Assembly: GCA_002007465.1 (NCBI GenBank)
Contig: LNAC01000001.1
Location: 7,653,588-7,717,587 of the forward strand
DNA from: Ailurus styani
Taxonomy: Eukaryota; Chordata; Mammalia; Carnivora; Ailuridae
Reading direction: 5' to 3'
DNA length: 64,000 nt
In this document: piece by piece, positions 1 through 12,300 of the stretch
Layout of the letters: each line of letters begins with the position of its first letter
Position numbering within the stretch: position 1 is the first letter of the stretch
Notes under the pieces: model-generated
The model's input: only the letters and a program-made list of their open reading frames with translations
Databases searched by the model: none
Told to the model about the DNA's origin: nothing
Translations under genes and position numbers: made by a program

Positions 1-480
1 AAGATAATAAATCGCGGTTGTTTTAATTTGCCGTGGTTTGTTACAGCTGCAAGAGGAAACCAATGCAGGTTTTGTTTCCCCAATCCCAGCCTGAAGGACC
101 AAAACAAAGCTGTCCAGGACAGAAGGTACTTTCTCAAAAGCGGCTGAGCTCCCTGCCCGCCCAACTAGAAAACCCTCCCGCAGGAGTCTGCTCTTTGGAT
201 GAACCCAATGACCTCCGTGACCCTAAGTGCGGCAGCCCTAGGGGAACTGCGCTTTCTCCCTCTTGTGGAACAGACGCCCTGTCTCAGGAGCTGGGGCCCT
301 CCAGGGTCACCAGGGACCCGCCCTCGCAGAAACGTTACTCCTTGGAGCCCCGTGGACCCCGGGTCTCGGGAATTCCTTATTCACAGTTCCTGAAATAGGA
401 TCACGGTCAAGTTGAGCGAAAGGTTTTTGCACGGCCCTCGGAGAACCCGGTCTGGTGCGGAGCCAAGGTCGGAGCAGCGG
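1..480. other. 5' flanking DNA of CPXM2
   Basis: No gene, repeat or RNA is recognisable here. Base composition is mixed and becomes CpG-rich towards the right edge, where it merges into the promoter CpG island. Short open frames on the + strand show no protein-family features. It probably belongs to the distal promoter of the gene downstream; no TATA box or other position-specific signal could be assigned. Confidence 0.5.
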
Positions 481-856
481 TCAGGAGAGCAGGAAGCTAG
501 GCTTCTGCCCCTAATTGGCTTCCGGACGTAGGGCAAATCCTTTCTCAAGGTGGGCCGCCCTTCTCCAGCCTGGGAACCGGCTTGTTTCCTCCTGGATGGA
601 AACTCCTTTGAGACTCCGCGGAAGCAGGCGCCCAGCAGGGCAGCTCAGCGGCCGGCGTCGGGGCGGCGGGACCCGACGAGGTTCCGAGGCCGGTGAGGGG
701 GTGAAGGGGCTCCGCCACCTGCCTCCGGGCCCGGCCTCGGCGGGGTCAGCGCCAGGAGGGAGGGCAGACGGAAGGGCGGGGCCGGCCCCCTGCGCCCGCC
801 CCCGGCCCGGCCCAGCCCAGCCCAGCCCGGCCCAGCCCCGCGGGCCGGTCACACGC

Positions 857-857
857 N
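857..857. other. Ambiguous base / probable assembly gap in exon 1
   Basis: A single N occurs in otherwise continuous sequence. To its right the CPXM2 frame reads straight through; to its left the frame contains no Met and no hydrophobic stretch. I infer that it stands for missing GC-rich sequence carrying the initiator codon and signal peptide, not for one uncertain base. Confidence 0.7.
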
Positions 858-1091
<234 letters not shown>

Positions 1092-3863
1092 TAACTTTGT
1101 GCGCGGGGCGGCCCGAGGGGGCGCCCGTGGCTGCGCGCCTCTCCCAGCGGCGGCCCGCTGGTCCGCTGGTCCGAGGGGACAGCTGGCTTCCAGGCCCCTG
1201 CGTCCGCGACGCCAGAGCCCGCGAGCCCACCTATCGCCCCCAACCCCCGCCCCCCGACTGCGCCGCGCATCCCTCCGGCCGCTCGGAGCTCCCGGACCGA
1301 CGCCGGACGGCATCCCCCCCGCAGGTGGAGGTGGAGCCGTGCGGTAGGGAAGCTGCCCGCGGGGCCGGTGGCCCAGGTCTGACTGGGCCGGGCAGAGGCT
1401 CTTCGCGCCCGACGCCCCTTCAAGTCTCCCCACAGGGCGTTGTCTTGGGAGTGAATTTACGACGTGGCCACGTGAGGGGCTGGCTGGCTTTGGCACAAGG
1501 GCCTGCTGGGGGGAAAGCTCAGCAGTGGGCCTTTACCCAGCCAGCCTCCCCCTCCCTCCCGCTCTCTGCGGGTCCCCGGAATCCCTGCCCCTGCTCCCCG
1601 GGGCAGGATGGCAGAGCCTCTGCTGGGGAGGCCCCTGTGCCGGATGGAGGGAAAGCCCAGGGGCGCCTGGCAGCCTGCAGCGCCCGCCTTCCATCCATCC
1701 GCACACCCTTCTCCCCCCGTGTCTCTCTGCCAGCCCTGTCTTGGCAAATGACTTCCATTCCGTTTCCCTCCTTGCGAAGGGGGGACTTTTTCTCTTAATT
1801 GTTTCAGATGTCCTTTGCTCAAATCGCAGAGGGCCCTGATCCTAGCGATTCAGGGTTGGGGAGTGAGCAGGCTTGTGGCCAGACTCTCCAGCCTTGTAAT
1901 GGCCTTCCTTGAAAGGAGATACGATGCGGGTTGGGGGTACCAGTACAGGGCTCCTGGCATGGAAGCAATTGCTTTTGTTTGGTTAAACTCTTCAGAAAGT
2001 CAGCAGGAGGCGGCCGGAGAGGGGAGGAGGTGGGACACAGATCTCTTGAATGTGTGGCCCCATCTCGGCAGTCCGCCTGCACATGTGCAGAGGAGGGGGG
2101 TGTCCTGCCAGGCTCCAGCGTGTGAGCGACCCTGCCAACGGGCAGGCACTTCCGTGAGTTGTGTAACCTCGAATAGAACTGTCCAGAATATCCAGTATCT
2201 TCTGGGGGAATTGTGGGAATTAAGATGTGTAAAACCACAGTGGTTCAGTAGCAGGAGGAAAGAGACAGTCATGTTTCTCGAACATCTGGTAGGACTCCGT
2301 TCAGAGCTCTATGTACCACTGTCTGGTCTGATTCTTTCAGTGGCGCTGGAGGGCGGGTGTTCTGTTTTACAGATGAGGGACCGTAGGCGCTGACAGTTGA
2401 AGGAACTTAGTGTCACTTGCTGGCTTGGGAGATGGGAGAGCCCTTCTGTGCTTATTTTTAACTCGGGGCCTTTCTTGTTTGGTAGTTTGAATCAGATTGG
2501 CGTGTGTTTCTGGTTTTTAGTGTCTACTGTGTGACTAGGGCAGTGCTGGGCAGGGAGTGTGGGAGACATGTGTGTGGGATTCCGGTACTTGCTGGGGGAA
2601 GGCAGGGGGAGTGCGGAAGAAGCCCCAGACTGAGCCCGAAGACCACACTTCATACCCAGGTCTGGGGGCTCAGCGCTCGGCTTCCCGGGACTTGGTGTCT
2701 TCATCTGCAAAGGACGCCTGCGCCTGTCACCTCTCGCTACTTGGTCAGTTGCCTTAAAAGCTTCTCCACAGAAGCTTCCAGTGTGTCAGCTGAAGTTTTC
2801 GCTCATCCCTCTGTGACCCGCTGATTCGTTCCACAGGTCGTTTACCAAGAACCTGTTGAACTGCACGTGCTGGGTGAGGTCCTGGGGGTCGGGCGCGCAG
2901 GTCGTCCCCTGCCCCTGTAGACCACACAGACGTTGGGGGCTTTGAAAAAGGGGTCACAGTTGTGCTGAGGGCTGGATCGCTAATCCCAAACTGGAAAAAG
3001 GTCCTTGGAAATTCCAGGGACTCAGCTTCCAGGCCTCCTGGGAGAGCTGCCTCCCCAGGCCTGCCACTCTTTTTAATGACTTTTGTGGGCTTTTGAGAGC
3101 CCACCAACTAGGACAAGCAAAGTGGGACATTTATCCCCACTCAAAACGCCTGTCCACCTGTCCTCTTCCTCCCTCCCCCCATGTTTTGGGGTGTTTGGCC
3201 GATGGAACCCTCCATTAAGTGGAGGAGACTGGTTTAAGAATGACTCGATCAGGGGAGTCAGTGGTAGTTGTGTTCAGTGACACCGTGCTGAGATTAGTCT
3301 CGGCATTGGACTGTCTCCCAAGCGGGTGGTCATCAGGTGCGTGGATGGGAGGAAGGAACGTCATACAGCAGCCTGGGGTGTGTAGCGTGGGCTTCCGCTC
3401 CGTGCTTCACGGGGTGGACGGTGTGTGTGCCATGCAGCAGGCTCTGCAGGACTAACCAGGCAGTGACGGCTTGGATTTAAAGATGGATAAGAAGGTAAAT
3501 GTGTCTATAACTACTTTAACATCAGTCACGTGCTTTGTCCTTATAGACTATAACATCCTTTTCGGATAGCTCTTGTCTCGAATCAAGGCAGGGTCTGGAG
3601 GGAGTGTTGTCTTAATCCCTGAAGAAGGTTTGCTTAAGGAAACTAGGACATTGGGGACTTGATCTTGGTGTGAATTTGGCCCTGACCTATGGCTCTTCTC
3701 TAATGCCACCACAGAAATGTGCAGTAGGTGGCCCATGTCGACATTCTCCTAGAGGAGGCTTGGGTAGCTGGGTCCTTTGGTTAATTGAGACCATTGCATT
3801 TTTCCATGAGGGGCTGACAGATTCTTGGAGAAGTAGAGCTCTGAGAGGCTCAACAGAGTGGGA

Positions 3864-4051
3864 TTTTTTTTTTTAAGATTTTATTTATTTATTTGACAGA
3901 GAGAGCGAGATTACAAGTAGGCAGAGAGAGAGGAGGAAGCAGGCTCCCCGCTGAGCAGGGAGCCCGATGCGGGGCTCAATCCCAGGACCCTGAGATCATG
4001 ACCTGAGCTGAAGGCAGAGGCTTTAACCCACTGAGCCACCCAGGCGTCCCC
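3864..4051 (-). repeat. CAN-SINE (SINEC type), antisense
   Basis: A complete tRNA-Lys-derived carnivore SINE in reverse orientation: poly-T and TTATTTATTT at the left, the GA-rich complement of the CT body, then the reverse complement of the tRNA-like head ending CACCCAGGCGTCCCC. Near-matching flanks AGAGTGGGAT and AGAATGGGAT suggest a decayed target-site duplication. The subfamily has the body ACAAGTAGGCAGAGAG in this orientation. Confidence 0.95.
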
Positions 4052-4179
4052 AGAATGGGATCTTTAAAAAAGTTTTTAATGCGTTTGTTTTGAAATAATT
4101 ATAAACTCACAGGCAGTTGTAGACATAGTACAGTGAGGTCCTGTGTACTCCAATGAGAACGCTTTCTGGAACCCTAGTA

Positions 4180-4390
4180 CAGGATTTCTCTACCTTGGCA
4201 GTATGGACATTTTGTGCCAATTGTGTATGCTCTGAGGGTGGGAAGGAGGGGCTGTCCTGTGCATTGTAGGATGTTTCGCAGCTTCCCTGGTCTCAACCCC
4301 CTGGCCTCCAGTAGCATCCTCCTCTTAGTTAGGACAACCGAAAATGTCTCTCGATATTGGCAGATGTCCCCAGTGGGTTGAGGATCGCTG
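4180..4390 (-). mobile_element. MER5A-like hAT-Charlie fragment
   Basis: The sequence matches, in reverse, the familiar MER5A consensus: ATTGTAGGATGTTT, a CCAGTAGCATCC block, AAAATGTCTCTCGATATTGGC, and a terminal inverted-repeat-like end GGGTTGAGGATCGCTG. This is an ancient non-autonomous DNA transposon without coding capacity. Both ends appear present, so the copy may be close to full length. Assigned from memory of the consensus, not by alignment. Confidence 0.75.
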
Positions 4391-4473
4391 CTCTATGCAG
4401 TCTCAAAACAGGAAATTGACATGGGTCGAGTACTATTAACTAAATTACATACTAAGCATTTCAGCAGTTTTTA

Positions 4474-4531
4474 TGTGCGTGTGCGCACGCGCGTGTGTGT
4501 GTGTGTGTGTGTGATTGTGTGTGTTCTCTGC
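4474..4531. repeat. (TG)n microsatellite
   Basis: Alternating TG/CG dinucleotides with a central GCGCACGCGCG stretch and then pure TG repeats. Alternating purine-pyrimidine of this kind can adopt Z-DNA and is commonly length-polymorphic. Confidence 0.95.
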
Positions 4532-4596
4532 AGTTTTATCACATGTACAGATTCCTGGAAGCACTGCTAGTATCAGGATACAGACCTGATGACCTC

Positions 4597-4777
4597 TTAT
4601 TTATTTATTTAAGTTACATATAGAGAGAGCACTGAGAGAGAACAAGCACCAGCGGGGGGCAGAGGGAGAGGGAGAAGCAGGCTCCCCGATGAGCAGGGAG
4701 CCCAATGTGGGACTCGATCCTAGGATCCTGGTGAACAGAAGGCAGATGCTTAACTGACTGAGCCACCCAGGTGCCTC
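4597..4777 (-). repeat. CAN-SINE, antisense, older copy
   Basis: Starts with TTATTTATTTATTT, continues with GAGCAC, GGGAGAAGCAGGCTCCCC and GAGCAGGGAGCCC, and ends with ACTGAGCCACCCAGGTGCC, the reverse complement of the SINE head. It is more diverged than its neighbours (a deletion around the CTCAGGTCATGATC block). Confidence 0.92.
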
Positions 4778-6032
4778 TGAGGCACCTCTCTTTTTTTGGG
4801 GTTGAGTGGGACTCACTCTTGGACAGTTTCTGAGGTCCTCGTTGTGAACATCAGTTAATCCCAGACTTTCAGAACCTGGAGGAAACCACAGGGTCACTGT
4901 ATGCAAGTTCTTGTTCACTGTAGGATTCTGACATTGGACTGCCCAGTCTGCTCACACACTTCCACCGCTCATTGAATGAGCAGTATTCATTGCTAGTGTT
5001 CTTTCTTGTTAGAGACCTGACTACCTGCTTTTTTCTAATTCCCTTTATTTGGCTGTTGCTAGCCAAATTCAATAGTTTCTAGGTCTTTGCAGCTGGAATG
5101 CTTTGGGACCCAGAGACTGAGTCCCAGGTCCCTGCTTTCCATTATCCCAGCATGAGAAATAAGACAGGGAGCACATTTTTGGCATGTGGGTGGACTTGGG
5201 GTGTACTTGCATTTGTACATCATCTCAAATTGACGAGTGTGGTTTGTGGCCATGCTTTTGGTAGAAAATAAAAAGGAACAGAGACGTAAACCGTACATAA
5301 TAGAAGTCATTTACCTTTTTCCTCAAGTGGTAGTAAGAAACAAACAGGGTAATAAACAAGGCTCTGAATAGGTGATCTGAAGACTTTTTCTTCTTCCCCC
5401 CTATTCTTGCTGGGTCCTGGGTTACTTTTGGGCTCCTGCTTGTTTGTTTCTTTCTTCCAGGACTGGCAAGAATGCCCCACTGTTTTGGGTCTGGGCACGT
5501 CCGCATCACACCCGTGGGTCCGGTCCATAGTCCCTAGCCTGTGGAATTTGCAGAGTGGGCGGTGAGCCACGTTTGTTTGGATGTCTGTGCCCGGAATCAG
5601 CGAGTTTGTGTTTTGTACTGTGTTGTGCCCCAGCCGCTGGGGGAAATAACCGAAGACGTGTTATTTGAGCATATGTGGTTGTAAACAAAGCCCTTTCTGT
5701 TGTGTGCTGCAGGCTCGTTGCTGGAAGGGGCCTCACTTTTGAGCTTTGCCTGGTCACTCTTCAGAGTGTCTGGCTGTGTCTGGCCTTTGGAGGGAAGCCT
5801 CTTCTCTTGGGCCAAGGTGGAGCGTGAGGATCCGGAGAGAATTTTTGTCAGGATTTCACTGTGTATTTTAAAAGCAATCCCAGCGCTATCAGCACACCTG
5901 AACGAATAGCAAGGACCCTTTACATCGGGATATTATACACTCGCTGGAAGAGTTAAATCTAAAGTGTCTGTCCAGATAAACTCCCTACAGAATCCTGGGG
6001 GAAAGGACATTTAACAAAAAAAGGCTGTTTGA

Positions 6033-6220
6033 GGGGCGCCTGGGCGGCTCAGTTGGTGAAGCATCTGCCTTTGGCTCAGGTCACGATCCTGGGGTCCTGG
6101 GATGGAGCCCCCGTGTCGGGCTCCCTGCTCAGCAGGAAGCCTGCTTCTCCTTCTGCCCCTTTCCTGGCTCATGCTCACATGCTCTCTCTCTCTTTCAAAT
6201 ACATAAATAAAATCTAAAAG
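6033..6220 (+). repeat. CAN-SINE, sense
   Basis: Sense-oriented SINE beginning GGGGCGCCTGGGCGGCTCAG, with the CTCAGGTCACGATCCTGG block, CT-rich body and tail CAAATACATAAATAAAATC. It is one of only four sense-strand SINEs in the window. Confidence 0.95.
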
Positions 6221-6864
6221 GTTGCCTGATGTGCATCGGCAAGCAGCTTTCTAAGACACCACCTCTCTTTCCAAGATGCCTTCCAAAGTCAACCATTCAT
6301 GCTGGCAAGTCCCTGGCCTGTGCCCGTGGTTCCAGAAGCCAGCGTCCATGCACGGATCATGAAGACACTCTCATGTTAGGGGAAGCTGGACTGGATGCCA
6401 TGGTTCTTAAAACTAGCCATCTCCAGTGGCCTCAGGTGTCCATGGCTGCCCGATGTCACGACAGATGGGGCCCTCAGTGCCGGTACAAGGGCAGCCAGGG
6501 CCCCAGAGGCGGGAGTGTGGAGGTGAGGCTCTCCTTTGGATATCCCCAATGGGGCCAGGGGGCCTGAGCGCTCAGGCTTGGCATCTCCAGCAATGACTCT
6601 GCCCACTCTGGCCTTTTGAGGTCCCCCACCATAGCTGCCCTCTGGGACCATGGAACCCATGAAATTAGGGTATCTTTGGACGGCCAGGGGGAAGGGCTGG
6701 TGTCCATAACCGGCTGGCATCTAGTTGGCCACTCATCCAGGCATCATAGAACGGTGGGAGGGGCACAGAACACCTCCAGAGTGTTAATTTAAGGCTCCAG
6801 TGTCCCAGATCCAGATTTTTATGGAATGGTCGATCATGCAAACTGTGTGTGGTTGTTTGGCAGT

Positions 6865-6985
6865 TTGTTCAGGATTCAGGGAGAGCCGGCACCAGAATCT
6901 CGCTCTGTCACTCAACGGGCATGGGTGACCTCTCCAAGCCTCGGCTTCCTCACCGTGACGTGGGAAGGACGATAAAGCTGTGCTT
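6865..6985 (+). repeat. MIR-like fragment
   Basis: The order CACTCAACGGGCATGGGTGACC, CTCCAAGCCTCGGCTTCCTCACC and GGACGATAAAGCTG parallels the MIR core ('tgtgaccttgggcaagtc...ctcagtttcctc...gggataataa'). Highly diverged. Confidence 0.5.
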
Positions 6986-8189
6986 CCAGAGGTGTGACGG
7001 GTCAAATTCCAGCCTCCCGAGCTCAGAGACACAGTTCGGGGGCACCTTCGACCCTCTTCCTCAGCGTCCCCAGCTGGACCGAGTCCTAGTGAGTCCTGCT
7101 CTACACATAGCCTGGGTTACTGGATTTTCCTTCTCTAGGTCTTTCTCCTTCCACTTCTTTACTTGAACTTCACGAAGTCCCTTCCTAGAGACATGCCTGC
7201 ACCTTAGGCTGCATCTCGGGCTCTTTCCAGATGGAAGCCAGACTGAGACACGCCAGTGCCAGTGGTGCCCTGCCCAGCCCCCCGTGCGTCCGCACCTGCT
7301 GCCCTTACTGTGCTGGTTCCAGAAAAGCAAAGGGCTTCTTATTTGGTTGCAAGTCAGGAAGGTGTTGGCGGCTACCTTAGAGGTTGGGAGTGGCGGGCCC
7401 TCCCTGGGGCCCTGAGGGGACCCAAGTCCACAAAAGCCTGGCCCAGAGGAGCAGAGGATGGCCCCCTAGTTTCCCGGGGAAGACACGGCTGAAACGGGGA
7501 GGGGAAAGCTTTAGACTGGTTGACTGGTTGATTTTGGTCTGGCCCTGGTAAAAAAGTACTTAGAACACTGCATTCATGCCCCCATCTCTACCCCAGACCT
7601 TCAAGGTCACCGATGATCATTCAACCACTCAGTCTGCCTTTCAGGATCTACCCACACCCCAATTCCTGTTTCCGCCAGTCCCAGTCGCTTGACTTTCTGA
7701 GAACCAGATGAGACGCAGGCTGTTCCGTCCCTGTGTCGCGGCCCTTGGCCTGCTCGCAGCCACACGGAGCGCGCGTTCCCGACTGCTGCTGCTGAGGCTC
7801 TCCCGGTCACCTGCGCGGTCCCGCTGGCCGTCTCTCCAGAGGGTTCTCTGCCCACGTGCCTGCGTGGGGCTTTAGAGAGCCCTGCTTGCTGTCTGGCCTG
7901 GAAGACTGCATTTCTGGGCAGCGCCCGGGCACCTGCCGTGTGTCCGTGAGAGGCCCTTCTTGTCCTGTGGGTTCCTTAGCGGGAGGGAGGAGCGGAACCT
8001 CGGGCCCTGGACCGACTCCCTCCCGAGAGAGAGCGCAGATGCTGTGGGGCTGGAATTTCCTGGGGAAAATGCAAATATGCAGCAAAGAATGTTTTCGGTT
8101 TCGGGGAGGGGGGCGGTTTGCTACTGTAAGCTCCTTGTATAGAGAGAGGAGAAAATAGTTTCGTATCAACTCAGAAGCATGATGTTTAC

Positions 8190-8790
8190 CACCATAGACC
8201 AGAATAGAACATGTGGCCCGCGTCGGCACTTTGCTCGCTGCGCTGAAGGAATTCAGTTTTGTCACGCAGCCCAGATGGATCGTGGATCTCCTCCTCGCCA
8301 CCCTCCTTCCCCCGGGCGGCCTTCTCTCCTCTCTGCCGCGTCTGCTGCCCTGGAGGCCGCTTCCCCGCTCCGTGCACCCGGCTCCCCGTCCCTAAGGTCA
8401 AGTTCACCGCCCGCTTCCTGCCCGCACGCGGAAGCCGCCGAGGTCCAGTGGCCCAGTCCCCGCGAGGAGGCCGCCTTGCAGGTCGGGAGGGAGGCTCCAC
8501 GCGGGAGCCGTGACTCTGCGGCGCTGGGACGGCGCTCGGGGACGCGCGGGGGCTCGATGGCGAATCCGGACCGCAGGACAGACGCCGTCCTCCGTTCGGT
8601 GGTTGCTGCGGGCCCGACCCGGCCCCAAGCGCTTGATGTGTATGGTTTGTTTCCTCCCCGCAGCGGCTCCGGAAGCAGGCACTTGGCCCGTTGATGAGGG
8701 CACGGCCCCTCGAGGGGTGACGGGGTCACCCGAGGACACCCGAGGTCCGTGCAGTGATCTGGATCCGACGCCCGCGATGAGCTGAAGGGC
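8190..8790. promoter_or_regulatory. Intronic CpG island in intron 1
   Basis: A second CpG-dense segment, with stretches such as ACGCGCGGGGG and many CCGCG/CGGCG motifs, about 7 kb downstream of the exon 1 donor. It is not a recognisable repeat. Overlapping open frames on both strands reflect base composition and have no known protein signature. Its size and composition fit an alternative promoter, an enhancer, or a promoter of an unannotated non-coding transcript; nothing in the sequence decides between these. Confidence 0.55.
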
Positions 8791-9769
8791 GCCCCCTAGA
8801 GGAAGTGGCAGGGCCTTTACCTGTGGTCTCCACCCCTTTGCCGCCCGCTTGGGGCTTCTGTTCCCCCCATGTCAGCCCCCCGGGGAGTCAGACGCTCAGA
8901 GCTTTGCCGGCTGCCGCGCATCTGGGCCTTGGCCGGCTGTGCAGAGCTGCGTGGGGACGTGTGTCAAGGGCGTGGACCGGGCACGTTGTTGGGGGGTGAG
9001 CCTGAGGGTGCCATAGGGCCATGCTCTTTGCCTCGTGCTCCCCTGTTGGGAGGAAGGCTCCAGAGAGGTTGCCCTGGGAGGCAGAGGGCTTGCAACCAAT
9101 GGCCGACTTCTGGGGAGGGTTGGGATAGAACATTCTTTTCCAGAACTTTGGCTTTTTCCTCACTTATTTTGTAAAACTTCACTCCCCCCTTAGTATCTTA
9201 TCTTTCTGCCAAATCAGACTCCACAGTCTTAAAAGTGATGGCACCAATTTTTCAGAGCACTCAAGATCTTTACAGACCCCTAGTCAGGCCCCTTGAGAAG
9301 GGGCCATTTTTGGAGGTCCCCGGCCGTGACATTCCAACCCACAGAAACAGGACAGATGCTGAGGCAACATCAGGCTGACGTCCGGTGCTCCTGGGTCTTC
9401 AGGGTCAGCTGTCTTCCTCTGGGCTTTCTGGACATTTTGGTGTTTTGACTTTCTGGACCTGAGGGGAACACTTACATGAAAAATTAATGATACTCCCAGC
9501 AGGCATCGCCCCAGAAGATGACGGAGAGAGCATTACTCTTGGCTGGACCCAATGTGGCCTTTGGATTTTTTGAAGATTAAAGGTTTTCTTGATAAGTATC
9601 TTTTTTGGGGGGGGGGAAGACCATAGAACAGTCTGAAATGATTCATTAGTTGGCACTCGATCCACTAAATGTTTTTGGCATTTCGACTTGCTTTTTAAAG
9701 TCCAAACTAAGTATCCTTCCCCTGCCCCTTCTCTTATTTTTGTCTGTTTGTCATTCAGTGACTCATTAG

Positions 9770-9885
9770 TATGGCCATTCACTCATTCATCACAGCTTAT
9801 TCCGCACCAGACTCCAGAGACAGAGCAGGAAGCAAAACTAGACATGGTCCCCGCCCTCACGAATAGACCAGCATATGTTACGTGC
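9770..9885. repeat. L2-like LINE 3'-end fragment
   Basis: CATTCACTCATTCATC followed by a decayed 'cagacactgagcaggaa...acatggtccccgccctcac' block resembles the widespread L2 3' end. The call is from pattern memory and the copy is short. Confidence 0.45.
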
Positions 9886-10692
9886 ACGTGATGATGCTGC
9901 ACAGCACAGGTGTGTTGACCTACAGTAGGGGCTGCTGGTACCCCGCCCAGGCCCTTCTCCTGCAGGTACACCCGTATCCCAGCTGCGGGGTTCTTGACTG
10001 TGATGGCTCATAGCTGATGTCTTCTCTGGACCACTGCCCCTGGAAGCCTGGTTCTCATGCCCCAGATGGTCCGTCTATAGCCAGAGTCTAACCAGGAGAA
10101 TAAAAGATGGCTTCTTGTCCCAAGGGAGGGACAATGCTGTGTGTAGTTCCTGCTGCAGAGCTCCCCATGGGGTCAGGCTGAGCCAGCCTCTGGCTGAGAG
10201 GGAGGATGGCCTTACTTAGCTCCTTCCTCTACCCCATCCTGCTTCTCCCTCCCCTTTCCCTTTAGAGCCCTCCCCCAATATATCATGTGCAACTGAACCC
10301 CTGCATCAAGCTCTGCTTAGAGGCAACTTGACCTAAGACGGGTGCTATCAGAGCCCACCCAAGGAGGCATTGATTTAGGTGGGAGTTCAGGAAAGCCAAA
10401 AGAGGAGATGCCAGAGCTGAGATTTGCAAGATTAGAGGAAGTTAATGAGACAGAGATGAATGGAAGGGTGCTCCAGGAGGAGGGAACAGCAAGGAACTGA
10501 AGGCTGCAAAGAGGCTGGTGTTTCAGGAGGAGAGGCAGTTGAGGGTGAAAGGAAGCTGAAGGGGCCAGGGCCATGAGCAGGTAGTCTTCCTAGGCGGTGG
10601 TAAGGATCTCTCCAGTTGATGGGAGTATCACCCCCCACTCCCACCCCAGGTACCCAGCCAGGGCCCTAGGTGAGAATTGGAAGGGGGAGCCC

Positions 10693-10775
10693 AGCATGGT
10701 GGGAAATGCTAGCTCTGGGGTCAGAAGTCCAGAGTTCCAGCTCCATCTTATCAATTAGGTGTGGTGTCACCCTCT
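10693..10775 (+). repeat. MIR-like fragment
   Basis: 'AATGCTAGCTCTGGGGTCAG...CCAGAGTTCCAGCTCCATC' matches the 5' portion of MIR ('ggactctggagccagactgcctgggttc'). Short and diverged. Confidence 0.45.
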
Positions 10776-10879
10776 GGGCCCCAGAGCGGGTCAAAGTACT
10801 ACCACAGGGTACTTTTGCAGTTTTAGAATAGTGATGACTGACAAGTATACATTGTCTTTATTAAGAGTATTTCTTTCTT

Positions 10880-11125
10880 TCTTTTTTTCAATTTAATTTA
10901 ATTTAGTTTAGTTTAATTTCAATTAATTAACATATGGTGTATTATTAGTTTCAGAGGTAGAGTTCAATAATTCCTCAGTTGCATACAATACCCAGTGCTC
11001 ATCATATCATGTGCCCTCCTTAGTACCCATCCCCCAGTTACCCCATGCCCCCACCCGTCTCCCCTTCCTTGACCCTCCGTTTGTTTCCTATGGTTAAGAG
11101 TCTCCTAGGTTTATCTTCCCCTCTG
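10880..11125 (-). repeat. LINE-1 3' UTR fragment, antisense
   Basis: AT-rich start (TTTAATTTAATTTAG) followed by CCCAGTGCTCATCATATCATG and GTGCCCTCCTTAGTACCCATC, ending near CTTCCCCTCTGGAG. A very similar order recurs at 43268-43610, so both are carnivore L1 3' ends in reverse orientation. It ends about 200 bp before exon 2, making it the closest large repeat to any exon here. Confidence 0.8.
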
Positions 11126-11295
11126 GAGGAGAGTTTATTTCCCCGGGTGTTCACAATAACTCGCTTCCTCTCCTGTAACCTGCAGCAAGCACCCCAGAGT
11201 CCAGTGCCATCCCTGGGGACAGGGGACGCAGAGGGGGCAGACGCTGCTTTGCAGAAGATGGTTGAGCTCTCACCATCTGACATATGTGGAAGTAA

Positions 11296-11427
<132 letters not shown>

Positions 11428-12194
11428 TGAGGCTCTGTAGAGCCTCCTGCTGGTTCCATCACCGGCCCACGGAGGGCGGAGGGCCCTGGAGCAGCTGGCA
11501 GCCGCAGATCCCCCTGGGGCTGCCTGGGGCGGCCGGCAGCCTCTCGGGCCTCTCCTTTTGCCAGTATTGTTGGGGGGGCAGACATTCCCAGACACCCTCT
11601 CCCTGCAGTGCTCAGTAATCCATAGCCATCTTTTCCCCTTTGACTCAACTGAAGTCATTTCTGAATCTCCCAGAGCCCTGGGTTGCCTTCCTGGCCCCAT
11701 CCGCTTCCCCTCTCCAACCCCAAAACAATCTCATTTCCTTTCTTGTGGGGCCTCACAGCTGCCCATGTACACTGTATGTACATTTCTTATCTCCCAACCA
11801 GACCCCGGGCCTCTGAAATCAAAGAGCAAGTCTTCTATTTACAAGCCACCTGTTGCTAGACTTGGGGTCTCACTCCCCTGTAAAAATACTAGTCTTTTAA
11901 TTATTTGCCTTAGGGTGGTCAAAGCCATTACCTCCAGACTCCTGGGCCAACTGTGGCCCATTTGCAATAGCTCTTACTAGACTGACTACTAGCATCATGG
12001 TTATTGTCTATGAAGCTCTGGTATCCAAGATACACATCTGTGAATGCTAATCGTAAGCGTTTCTTAACTGCTTCCGCTCTCCGTAGCCCCAGGCCGGGCC
12101 CTGGGCCTCACGTTTGGTATCTCCCCATGCCTCTCTGTGTGCGGCGGGCATTCCTGGTGTCATCATCAGCCCTGTCCATCTTTGATGGATACGG

Positions 12195-12300
12195 AGGACG
12201 AGACTTGGTAGTCTGTGCCCTTTGCCTGGGGTTATGCAGCCTCGAAGTGGCAAAACAGGGATTTGAACCCAAGATTTTCTGGTTCTAGGCTTTCTGCTCA
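12195..12300 (-). repeat. MIR-like fragment
   Basis: 'GGTTATGCAGCCTCGAAGTGGC' then 'CAGGGATTTGAACCCAAG...CTGGTTCTAGG' corresponds to the reverse of the MIR segment 'cctgggttcgaatcccggctctgccacttactagctgtgtgacc'. Confidence 0.55.

Noticed and set aside
8179..8739. Several 100-170-codon open frames on both strands in the intron 1 CpG island
   Set aside because: Mutually overlapping frames with low-complexity composition; no homology that I recognise and no splice-consistent extension to CPXM2 exons.
9287..9312. Rho-independent-like terminator
   Set aside because: Hairpin and T-run are present, but the DNA is mammalian, where this signal has no such role.
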